Shown here piece after piece: positions 56,958-64,000 of a stretch of 64,000 nt of DNA. The stretch's first letter is position 1; each line of letters starts with the position of its first letter. Both the position numbers and the translations under genes were made by a program. The DNA is from Lentibacillus sp. CBA3610. Lineage in GTDB: Bacteria > Bacillota > Bacilli > Bacillales > Amphibacillaceae. The stretch spans positions 620,001 through 684,000 of the forward strand of contig NZ_CP035925.1 in the NCBI RefSeq assembly GCF_013373365.1, read 5' to 3'. The notes beneath the pieces were generated by a model. The model was not told the DNA's origin. It did no database searches and saw only the letters and a list, made by a program, of their open reading frames with translations.

Positions 56958-57260
56958 TTGGGTGAACATTTGCGCGACCATCCGGTGACACCACGGACTG
57001 AAGCTGAAAAGCAAGCTGTTATCAATCGGCTGAAGCGAATTGAAGGACAAGTTCGGGGTATTGAAAAAATGGTGGAGGATGATCGTTATTGTGTTGATAT
57101 TTTAGTGCAAATCAGTGCGATCAATGCTGCCCTGAAAAAAGTGGGCTTCTCCATCGCTGAACGGCATACGAAGCATTGTGTCAGTGATGCGGTCCAATCC
57201 GGCGAAGGGGACGAAGCCATTGATGAGTTAATGGAGATCATGAAGCAGTTTTCCAAGTAG
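56958..57260 (+). CDS. csoR: Copper-sensing repressor CsoR
   Basis: The start is taken at TTG 56958, well spaced from AAAGGAGTGAG, giving 100 residues; an ATG at 56940 lies before that site. The all-helical repressor has [20 protein letters not shown], the copper ligands Cys in [10 protein letters not shown] and His/Cys in [11 protein letters not shown], and the [11 protein letters not shown] core. It releases DNA when Cu(I) binds. The copA gene follows after 11 bases, the standard Bacillus layout. Confidence 0.95.
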   Translation: MGEHLRDHPVTPRTEAEKQAVINRLKRIEGQVRGIEKMVEDDRYCVDILVQISAINAALKKVGFSIAERHTKHCVSDAVQSGEGDEAIDELMEIMKQFSK

Positions 57261-57271
57261 GGGGGATAAAT

Positions 57272-59656
57272 ATGCGTGAAACAGAACATACAACGCTTGG
57301 TGTAACAGGGATGACCTGTGCTGCCTGCTCGAATCGGGTTGAAAAAGTATTGAATAAGATGGATGGTGTGGAAGCTCAAGTCAATTTAACAACGGAAAAA
57401 GCATCCGTTGATTATGATCCTTCTGCAGCATCCATTGACGATATCTCTGCTAAGATTGAAAAGTTGGGTTATGGCGTTCAAACCGAGAAAGCGGAGTTTG
57501 ACGTTTACGGTATGACGTGTGCTGCCTGCTCGAACCGAATTGAAAAAGTGCTCAATAAGCAGAGCGGTGTCAAGCTGGCAAATGTTAATTTGGCAACTGA
57601 AAGCGCTGCTGTCGAATATAATCCGGGTCTGATGGAAGAAGCGGATATCATTGGCAGAATCCGGAAACTTGGCTATGACGCCGAAATAAAAGCGGAGCAG
57701 GAAGAAAAACAGACACAAAAGGAAAAACAAATTCAGCGAATGAAAACGAAGCTGATTATTTCCGCCCTGTTGTCAGTTCCACTCCTGATGACGATGTTTG
57801 ATCATCTGCTCGGCATGAATATACCGGATATCCTGATGAATCCATGGTTCCAGTTTGCTCTGGCGACACCTATTCAATTCATCATCGGCTGGCAGTTTTA
57901 TGTCGGCGCTTATAAAAATTTGCGCAACGGCGGGGCCAATATGGATGTGCTCGTTGCCCTTGGTACGAGTGCCGCGTATTTCTACAGCTTATATGAAGCA
58001 TTGCAAACAATAGGCAACCCGGGATATATGCCGCATCTCTATTTTGAAACGAGTGCGATTATCATCACGCTCATTTTGTTCGGAAAGTTTTTGGAAACAA
58101 ACGCAAAAAGCAAGACGACGGTTGCCCTGTCAAAACTCTTGGATCTGCAGGCAAAGCAGGCACGTGTCATCCGAAATGGTAATGACGTTATGATCCCGGT
58201 GGAAGATGTGACAGTCGGTGATCGGCTGATGGTTAAACCGGGTGAAAAATTTCCGGTAGACGGAGCGGTTGTTAAAGGGAAAACATCGGTTGATGAATCG
58301 ATGATTACCGGTGAATCAATTCCGGTTGAAAAAGATCTGCAATCAAATGTCATCGGATCAACCATCAATAAAAATGGAACGGTTGAAATGGAAGCAACGA
58401 AAGTCGGAAAGGATACTGCTCTGGCATCGATCGTAAAAGTGGTGGAAGATGCACAAGGTTCCAAAGCACCGATTCAGCGGCTGGCTGATGTGATTTCCGG
58501 TTATTTCGTCCCGATAGTCGTTGGTATCGCCATTTTGACATTCATTATTTGGATCGCGTTTGTTCAGCCGGGAGCGTTTGAACCGGCATTGGTCGCTTCA
58601 ATTGCGGTGCTTGTCATCGCATGTCCATGTGCGCTCGGTCTGGCAACACCGACATCGATTATGGTCGGAACCGGTAAATCTGCGGAAACCGGCATTCTGT
58701 TCAAAGGCGGTGAACATCTGGAACGCACACATCAATTGGATGCCGTGATTTTGGATAAAACAGGTACCGTTACAAAAGGTAAACCTGAAGTGACGGACTT
58801 CACCGGCGATGCGGAGACATTAAAACTGCTGGCGAGTGCGGAAAAGGGTTCCGAACATCCTCTCGCAGAAGCGATTGTTGCGTATGCGACCGAGCAGGAC
58901 GCAGCAGTAGTTGATGCTGAATCGTTTGAAGCAATACCCGGACGGGGCATTAAAGCAGACGTTTCCGGTGAACAAGTGCTCGTTGGAACAAGAAAATTAA
59001 TGAATGAAAACGACATTGTCATTGACGGTGCTGAAGACGATATGGCCGGCTTCGAGAAGGATGGCAAAACCGCTATGCTGATTGCTGTTAACGATGAATT
59101 TCGCGGCATCGTTGCAGTGGCCGATACGATTAAAGATACGGCTGCCAGAGCAATCAATCAGCTGCATGACCAGGGACTGGAAACGATCATGCTGACAGGC
59201 GATAATGAACGCACTGCACAGGCGATTGCCAGACAAGTTGGAATTGATCAGGTCATAGCACAAGTTTTACCTGAAGAAAAAGCGGATAAAGTAAAAGAGA
59301 TACAACTTCAAGGAAAAAAAGTTGCCATGGTTGGTGATGGCATCAATGATGCGCCAGCACTGGCCGTAGCAGACATCGGGATTGCTATCGGAACAGGTAC
59401 TGAAGTGGCCATCGAAGCAGCGGACGTAACAATTCTTGGTGGTGAACTGTTGCTGCTACCGAAAGCAATCGGCATCAGTAAAGCAACCATCAAAAATATC
59501 CGGCAGAATTTGTTCTGGGCTTTTGCCTATAACAGTGCCGGCATTCCGATTGCAGCAGCCGGACTTCTGGCACCATGGGTTGCAGGCGCTGCCATGGCAT
59601 TAAGTTCCGTCAGTGTTGTGTCCAACTCACTTCGCTTGAAGCGAGTTAAAATATAG
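57272..59656 (+). CDS. copA: Copper-exporting P-type ATPase CopA
   Basis: The 794-residue pump begins with two heavy-metal domains (about 5-70 and 75-140), each with [10 protein letters not shown]. It has the actuator [11 protein letters not shown], the transport motif [19 protein letters not shown] (CPC, Cu(I)/Ag(I)), [16 protein letters not shown], the HP locus [10 protein letters not shown] and [16 protein letters not shown]. It expels Cu(I) from the cytoplasm. ATG follows TAGGGGGGAT. It lies between csoR and copZ in one operon, with a hairpin before copZ. Confidence 0.96.
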   Translation: MRETEHTTLGVTGMTCAACSNRVEKVLNKMDGVEAQVNLTTEKASVDYDPSAASIDDISAKIEKLGYGVQTEKAEFDVYGMTCAACSNRIEKVLNKQSGVKLANVNLATESAAVEYNPGLMEEADIIGRIRKLGYDAEIKAEQEEKQTQKEKQIQRMKTKLIISALLSVPLLMTMFDHLLGMNIPDILMNPWFQFALATPIQFIIGWQFYVGAYKNLRNGGANMDVLVALGTSAAYFYSLYEALQTIGNPGYMPHLYFETSAIIITLILFGKFLETNAKSKTTVALSKLLDLQAKQARVIRNGNDVMIPVEDVTVGDRLMVKPGEKFPVDGAVVKGKTSVDESMITGESIPVEKDLQSNVIGSTINKNGTVEMEATKVGKDTALASIVKVVEDAQGSKAPIQRLADVISGYFVPIVVGIAILTFIIWIAFVQPGAFEPALVASIAVLVIACPCALGLATPTSIMVGTGKSAETGILFKGGEHLERTHQLDAVILDKTGTVTKGKPEVTDFTGDAETLKLLASAEKGSEHPLAEAIVAYATEQDAAVVDAESFEAIPGRGIKADVSGEQVLVGTRKLMNENDIVIDGAEDDMAGFEKDGKTAMLIAVNDEFRGIVAVADTIKDTAARAINQLHDQGLETIMLTGDNERTAQAIARQVGIDQVIAQVLPEEKADKVKEIQLQGKKVAMVGDGINDAPALAVADIGIAIGTGTEVAIEAADVTILGGELLLLPKAIGISKATIKNIRQNLFWAFAYNSAGIPIAAAGLLAPWVAGAAMALSSVSVVSNSLRLKRVKI

Positions 59657-59659
59657 CGC

Positions 59660-59686
59660 TTCTGTGGAGCGGTTCCCTCCACAGAA
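59660..59686 (+). other. Hairpin between copA and copZ
   Basis: TTCTGTGGAG (59660-59669) pairs perfectly with CTCCACAGAA (59677-59686). No T-run follows, so it is more likely an mRNA processing or stabilising element that sets the CopZ level than a terminator. Confidence 0.6.
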
Positions 59687-59738
59687 GGTTAAGGTTAGGA
59701 GCCTTGATTACAAAACTTATAAAAAGGGGAGATTTATC

Positions 59739-59945
59739 ATGCAAACAACTCTGGATGTCAAAGGAATGACGTGCGGTCACTGTGAAAGTGCTGTTAAAGG
59801 AGCACTTGAAGAGATAGAAGGTGTTCACGGTGTTGAGGTGACACTCGATACAGGTAAAGTCAATGTTACTTACGATGAAGCCATCGCGAACATCGAATCA
59901 ATGCGCGAGGCGGTTGAAGAGCAAGGCTATGATGTCGTGGTATAA
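59739..59945 (+). CDS. copZ: Copper chaperone CopZ
   Basis: The 68-residue protein is a single heavy-metal-associated domain with GMTCGHCESAVKGALEE. The two cysteines bind Cu(I) for delivery to CopA. ATG follows AAAAGGGGAG; the open frame extends upstream through the hairpin but is not used. It is the last gene of the csoR-copA-copZ operon, with a strong terminator after it. Confidence 0.95.
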   Translation: MQTTLDVKGMTCGHCESAVKGALEEIEGVHGVEVTLDTGKVNVTYDEAIANIESMREAVEEQGYDVVV

Positions 59946-59951
59946 ATACAG

Positions 59952-59993
59952 AATAACCGGTTCCCATGATTGGGATCCGGTTATTTTTTTTGC
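59952..59993 (+). terminator. Terminator of the csoR-copA-copZ operon
   Basis: AATAACCGG(T)TCCC and GGGATCCGGTTATT form a long stem, followed by eight T residues. Confidence 0.9.
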
Positions 59994-60038
59994 TTATTTT
60001 AAATTAGAAAAGGGGTCCCGGGAGTAGCAGGGATATCA

Positions 60039-60206
60039 ATGTCAAGATCTCTGAGACATGATATTCATGCCAAATATGCAAAATTTATCGGTGAAATCGG
60101 ATTATATTCCAATCAAGGACAGAAAATGATGATTGGAAACGGTTGGTTTGAAAAGTCCTCATTGGCTTTTGACCGGAATAAAGCTGTCAGGAACCCGCTC
60201 GAGTAG
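60039..60206 (+). pseudogene. DUF3231-type remnant, 55 residues
   Basis: The frame MSRSLRHDIHAKYAKFIGEI then MMIGNGWFEKSSLAFDR resembles the last quarter of DUF3231 proteins, which end in a similar GAKIMI.NGWLE.PP..DR stretch. These are helical proteins of 150-300 residues found in spore-forming Bacilli. Only a C-terminal part remains, so it is probably the scar of a lost gene. The other bases between copZ and the catalase gene hold nothing recognisable. Confidence 0.5.
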
Positions 60207-60364
60207 ACGATTTTGAACATTTCTACAATATAGTCGGACGCCACTGTCTTGTTTTGTTTAAAAGTCTCTCGCATAAAAAATCAAAAATGCCGCAAAACTA
60301 TACTGGATAAATTAATTTGGGAATCTGGTATATATCAGGTACCACGAGAATGGGAGGAACATAT

Positions 60365-62506
60365 ATGGCAAAAGACAATCAAAAGAAGCCTGCAAACCAG
60401 CCTCATCAGCAGAATGCGAAGTCCAAGCAATTGGATCAGTACCGTAAAGACCACAAGAACTCCACACTCACTACGAATCAGGGAATGCCTGTTTCGAACA
60501 CAGCTGATTCATTGAAAGCCGGAGAACGTGGTCCCACATTAATGGAAGACTTTCATTTCAGAGAAAAGATGATGCATTTTGACAACGAACGCATACCTGA
60601 ACGTGTGGTGCACGCGCGGGGGTTTGGTGTGCATGGTTATTTTCAGGTCTATGAACCACAGACAGAGTTGACAAGTGCCAAATTTCTGCAGGACCCATCC
60701 GTGAAAACACCCGTATTTACCCGCTTCTCAACCGTTGTTGGACAAAAAGGTTCTGATGATACGGTTCGTGACGTCCGCGGGTTTGCGACGAAGTTTTATA
60801 CAGAGGACGGCAATTATGATCTGGTTTCCAACAATATGCCGGTCTTCTTCTTTCATGATGCGATGAAATTTCCGGATTTTGTGCATTCGATTAAACCGGA
60901 ACCGCACAATGAAATGCCACAGGCAACGGCGGCACACGATACGTTATGGGATTTTGTGGTCAGTAATCCGGAAAGTGCCCATATGATGATGTGGCTGATG
61001 TCAGACCGAGCCATACCTCGAAGCTTCCGGATGATGGAAGGGTTTGGCGTTAATACGTTCCGGTTTGTCAATGCCGAGGGGAAAGGACGATTTGTCAAAT
61101 TTCACTGGAAGCCCCTGCTTGGTGCACATTCACTTGTCTGGGATGAATCCGAAAAATTGAGAGGCGCAGACCCTGATTTTCTCCGCAGGGATTTGTGGGA
61201 TGCAATCAATAATGGTGATTATCCCGAATTTGAATTGGGCGTACAGATCCTGGAGGAAGAAGATGAGTTTGCGTTTGACTTCGATATTTTGGATCCGACC
61301 AAATTATGGCCGGAAGAACAGGTTCCGGTCAAGAAAATCGGTAAAATGACACTGAACCAGAATCAGGACAACTTTTTCGCTGAGACGGAACAGGTAGCCT
61401 TTCATCCGGGTCATGTTGTACCGGGAATTGATTTCAGCAATGACCCGATGCTGCAAGGACGACTATTTTCGTATTTGGATACACAGCTTCTGCGTTTGGG
61501 CGGCCCGAATTTTGCTGAAATCCCAATCAACCGTCCGATCGTCCCGGTGAAAAATAACCAGCGTGAAGGTTTCCATCGTATGTCGATTGATAAAGGAGCT
61601 GTCTCTTATTCAGCCAACTCGATGAGAGGAAACTCACCAGAGCCGGATCCCGAAAATGGTTTTAAGCATCATGCTGAAAAAGTTGAAGGACGAAAAACAC
61701 GCAAGCGGAGTGACAGCTTTAACGATCACTACAGCCAGGCAACGCTTTTCTGGAATAGTATGTCATTTCCGGAACAACAGCATATTATCAAAGCCTTCCA
61801 TTTTGAAGTTGGCAAAGTGAAGGATAAAACAATCAGACAGCGTGTTGTGGACATGTTCAATAATGTCGACGGACAACTGGCTTCACAAATTGCTATGGGG
61901 ATAGGTGTCAACCCACCGGAAAACCCTGGAGGCAGTGGTGAAACAACATCTTCACCGGCTCTCAGTCAGGAAAACACCATTAAATCTGCTACCACAAGAA
62001 AAGTCGCCATCCTGATTGAAAACGGATTTGATTTGAAGGATGTCGACCAGGTGACAACAGAACTTGGCAGCGCCGGACTCCAATATGACATCATCAGCAA
62101 ACATCAGGGAATGATTACGTCCGCGGACGGGAAACAGATCGAAGCCAATAAAAGTTACGCTATCAGTAATTCCGTGATGTACGACGCTATTTATATTCCG
62201 GGCGGCAAACAGTCAACCGATCAGCTGATGTCGCACAATGACGCGAAAACATTCGTCAACGATGCGTTCGTTCATGCTAAAACAATTGGAGCCGCCAATT
62301 CCGCTGTTGATTTACTCATGATCTCGGAAATCAAGCAGATCACCCTGGCTGATAAAAATACACCAAACACAGTCGCAACGGATATGGGTATTGTTTCGAT
62401 CCGTGATTCACGCGATTTGAGCGCATTTTCGCATGAATTCATCACCAATATTGCCCAGCACCGCCATTGGGCAAGGGAAAATAAAGATGGAAAAATGAGC
62501 GGTTAA
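60365..62506 (+). CDS. katE: Large-subunit (clade 2) catalase
   Basis: The start is ATG 60365 behind GGGAGGAAC, giving 713 residues. The heme catalase core has RVVHARGFGVHGYF (catalytic His), SNNMPVFFFHDAMKFPD (catalytic Asn) and RLFSYLDTQLLRLGGPNF (proximal Tyr). The C-terminal 150 residues form a DJ-1/class I amidotransferase-like domain (KVAILIENGFDLKDVDQVTT, YDAIYIPGGKQS, TIGAANSAVDLL), typical of KatE/HPII types. It breaks down hydrogen peroxide in the cytoplasm. Its place after the copper operon fits oxidative stress defence. Confidence 0.95.
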   Translation: MAKDNQKKPANQPHQQNAKSKQLDQYRKDHKNSTLTTNQGMPVSNTADSLKAGERGPTLMEDFHFREKMMHFDNERIPERVVHARGFGVHGYFQVYEPQTELTSAKFLQDPSVKTPVFTRFSTVVGQKGSDDTVRDVRGFATKFYTEDGNYDLVSNNMPVFFFHDAMKFPDFVHSIKPEPHNEMPQATAAHDTLWDFVVSNPESAHMMMWLMSDRAIPRSFRMMEGFGVNTFRFVNAEGKGRFVKFHWKPLLGAHSLVWDESEKLRGADPDFLRRDLWDAINNGDYPEFELGVQILEEEDEFAFDFDILDPTKLWPEEQVPVKKIGKMTLNQNQDNFFAETEQVAFHPGHVVPGIDFSNDPMLQGRLFSYLDTQLLRLGGPNFAEIPINRPIVPVKNNQREGFHRMSIDKGAVSYSANSMRGNSPEPDPENGFKHHAEKVEGRKTRKRSDSFNDHYSQATLFWNSMSFPEQQHIIKAFHFEVGKVKDKTIRQRVVDMFNNVDGQLASQIAMGIGVNPPENPGGSGETTSSPALSQENTIKSATTRKVAILIENGFDLKDVDQVTTELGSAGLQYDIISKHQGMITSADGKQIEANKSYAISNSVMYDAIYIPGGKQSTDQLMSHNDAKTFVNDAFVHAKTIGAANSAVDLLMISEIKQITLADKNTPNTVATDMGIVSIRDSRDLSAFSHEFITNIAQHRHWARENKDGKMSG

Positions 62507-62525
62507 CAGTATTAAGCACCCTGAG

Positions 62526-62553
62526 CACCCTTTGGCGTGATGGTCAAAGGGTG
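62526..62553 (+). terminator. Hairpin after the catalase gene
   Basis: CACCCTTTG (62526-62534) pairs with CAAAGGGTG (62545-62553). It has no T-run, so termination may be partial. Confidence 0.55.
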
Positions 62554-62674
62554 TACTGCATTCAACGGTTTAATCAGAAATCAAACAAACCCTGTCGCAG
62601 CTAAACCGGGAATACCGCACGCACTACATTCCACTGATTAACCAGGAAGTTATTTTACATATAGGGGAATTCAT

Positions 62675-63178
62675 ATGCATATCTTGATAATTATTTTGGT
62701 TCTCATAGCGGTATGGCGCAAGTCAGATTGGTCCCGCTTTCATCAATTCCATGCGACGATGATTTATATGGGAACCATGAATTTATTATATATCTACTTC
62801 ACAACAGATTATCCACTGTGGACGCTCCACTCAAACATAGGCTTGCCCGAACCAATTCTCAACCTGCTTTACACATTTATCGTTTTTCCATGTACAGTTA
62901 TCATGTTCTTATCAAGGTTTCCGGGTGGATGGCTGCATCAAGTGTACTATGCTGGAAAATGGGTTTTGGTATATTTTGTATTTGAGTGGATCGGGTATCA
63001 CGCCGGGGCCATTGACTACAATAATGGCTGGTCACTCATCTGGTCATTCCAGTTTTTGATCGTGATGTTTCCGATGCTGCGGCTGCATTATGTGCGGCCA
63101 TTTCTCACTTATGGACTGTCCGTTATTATTATTGCCATTTTACTTTCCATATTTGAGGTGCCTTGGTTGAATAATTAA
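62675..63178 (+). CDS. CBO0543-like multi-pass membrane protein
   Basis: The 167-residue protein has about five hydrophobic segments. It starts MHILIIILVLIAVWRKSDWS and has the ATMIYMGTMNLLYIYFTTDY and HQVYYAGKWVLVYFVFEWIG stretches of the CBO0543 family. These small Firmicutes membrane proteins have no known function and often come in tandem copies, as here. ATG is behind TAGGGGAAT. The next gene starts 20 bases later. Confidence 0.7.
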   Translation: MHILIIILVLIAVWRKSDWSRFHQFHATMIYMGTMNLLYIYFTTDYPLWTLHSNIGLPEPILNLLYTFIVFPCTVIMFLSRFPGGWLHQVYYAGKWVLVYFVFEWIGYHAGAIDYNNGWSLIWSFQFLIVMFPMLRLHYVRPFLTYGLSVIIIAILLSIFEVPWLNN

Positions 63179-63198
63179 TTGTTACGGGAGGTGTTAGC

Positions 63199-63678
63199 AT
63201 GGAAATGGTTTTACTTTGGCTGTTTTTCATTTCAGGCTTAATCCTTTTATACATAGCATTAAAAAAACCACCGCTCAGGAGTTGGCTGTTATGTCTGTTG
63301 ACTGCAGCATTTTTCACCACATTTTTAGGAGATTTAGTTGTGAAGTATAACTTGCTCTCTTATCCTGTACAACTGTTGCCCAAATTTCAGTCCAGTGTTC
63401 TTTACGAGTATTTGCTGCTGCCGCTTATGTGTGTGTTTTTCTATCAGACGAGTTACCATAAAAATGTGCTTAACTGGTGCTGGCAGGCACTCGTATATAG
63501 CAGTGTTTTAACTGCGGGTGAAGTGTTACTGCAACAAAACACCGATCTTGTCCATTACATCAACTGGAGTTGGTTTCACTCACTGTTGAGCCAGTTTTTG
63601 CTGTTATTGTTTATCCGCTGGCTGATGTGGCTGATTAATGATGTTGCGCAGAGGAGAGGGAGGAGCCGGGGAGCGTAA
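63199..63678 (+). CDS. Second CBO0543-like membrane protein
   Basis: The 159-residue product has four to five hydrophobic segments and the same layout as the gene before it (KPPLRSWLLCLLTAAFFTTF, SVLYEYLLLPLMCVFFYQTS, then a basic tail). ATG follows CGGGAGGTG. The two genes are probably one transcript. The function is unknown. The amber-free Arg/Gly-rich end is cytoplasmic by the positive-inside rule. Confidence 0.65.
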   Translation: MEMVLLWLFFISGLILLYIALKKPPLRSWLLCLLTAAFFTTFLGDLVVKYNLLSYPVQLLPKFQSSVLYEYLLLPLMCVFFYQTSYHKNVLNWCWQALVYSSVLTAGEVLLQQNTDLVHYINWSWFHSLLSQFLLLLFIRWLMWLINDVAQRRGRSRGA

Positions 63679-63689
63679 TTGTCTGACAC

Positions 63690-64000
63690 TTAACTGTTTG
63701 CTCGCCTGAAACTTAAGGTGGCAAGCAAAATCAGCAGCGCAGTGAACCCCAGCAAAAAGAAAACTTCGCCGGTCATGGTTACAGGCTGGCCAAAAAATGT
63801 AAGATTAAGGCCCATTTCCTCCCTGACGGCCGCATTCAGGCTCTCCACATCAATCATAATATGTTTCATCAGGTCAACGCCATAGGTGACCGGGTTCAGT
63901 GTCACAAGGAAACTGACCCATCCGGGCATATTATTTAGCGGGAATAAGGCACCGGACAGAAAGATCATCGGCATAACAAGGATGTTTACGACCAGCTGAA
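63690..64000 (-). CDS. ABC-2 type transporter permease, C-terminal part cut by the window edge
   Basis: The minus-strand frame is open to the last base, so the 5' end lies outside. The visible part of about 103 residues is the C-terminus of an ABC-2 permease: MPMIFLSGALFPLNNMPGWV and LNPVTYGVDLMKHIMI, then a last membrane helix. The FLSGALFP..NMP..V motif is typical of multidrug or polysaccharide-type exporters (DrrB/YadH-like). The ATPase partner should lie beyond 64000. It converges with the CBO0543-like genes. Confidence 0.88.
   Translation of the reverse strand, partial: QLVVNILVMPMIFLSGALFPLNNMPGWVSFLVTLNPVTYGVDLMKHIMIDVESLNAAVREEMGLNLTFFGQPVTMTGEVFFLLGFTALLILLATLSFRRANS

Overview
The window comes from a low-to-moderate G+C Gram-positive bacterium, most likely a halotolerant or halophilic Bacillaceae of the Lentibacillus/Virgibacillus/Oceanobacillus type (inferred). 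The grounds are strong AGGAGG-type ribosome binding sites with many TTG and GTG starts, a class D sortase with LPxTA substrates, Bacillus-type lutABC, xpt-pbuX and csoR-copA-copZ layouts, very acidic surface proteins, a betaine-type BCCT carrier and the remains of an ectoine hydroxylase gene.

Layout. 1-2.05 kb: the 3' end of an acyl-CoA synthetase gene and a LuxR-type regulator gene interrupted by an in-frame TAG. 2.66-7.6 kb: a sortase island, with a wall protein, a class D sortase and a wall-anchored SGNH hydrolase; both substrates end in LPDTA and share a roughly 65-residue helical module. 7.9-11.95 kb: four genes, with two DUF6230-like secreted proteins (one ending in an LPETA sorting signal), a DUF6114-like membrane protein and a very acidic secreted coiled-coil protein. 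12.2-25.6 kb: ung, an amidase, a collapsed nitrilase gene, lutA-lutB(frameshifted)-lutC, a DAO-family oxidoreductase, an Rpn-type nuclease, YciI, a GarR-like reductase, a LysM/SleB hydrolase, a dicarboxylate symporter and an LLM flavoprotein. 25.8-30 kb: purine salvage (guaC; a guanine-type riboswitch followed by xpt-pbuX) and then a 52-bp tandem hairpin array. 30.3-36.7 kb: decay, with argC, argJ and argB as pseudogenes, argD intact, a patatin-like gene with altered motifs, and a yqjF (DUF2071) pseudogene. 36.9-43 kb: an iron-sulfur/FAD dehydrogenase gene set with a DctM-like carrier and an acyl-CoA ligase. 43.1-47.7 kb: a lone sdhB, a racemase, a C45 peptidase-like enzyme and a BCCT carrier. 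47.9-51 kb: pseudo-ectD bracketed by 16-bp inverted repeats, a 20-bp tandem array and a pseudo-prfC. 51.3-60 kb: a rhodanese, a two-component system and a copper island (copB, CuA-like lipoprotein, csoR, copA, copZ) with two CsoR-type operators. 60-64 kb: a DUF3231 remnant, a large catalase, two CBO0543-like membrane proteins and the end of an ABC-2 permease gene.

How the genes work together. The copper genes form one homeostasis module (sensor, two exporters, chaperone, extracytoplasmic copper protein) next to an oxidative-stress catalase. The sortase and DUF6230/DUF6114 loci together look like one cell-surface region. Decayed genes (argC, argJ, argB, ectD, prfC, yqjF, nitrilase, probably lutB and the LuxR regulator) are mixed with clean ones, which suggests reductive loss of arginine synthesis and hydroxyectoine production. 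The least explained elements are the DUF6230/DUF6114 locus, a three-copy structured intergenic repeat, and three tandem arrays lying just past the 3' ends of genes.
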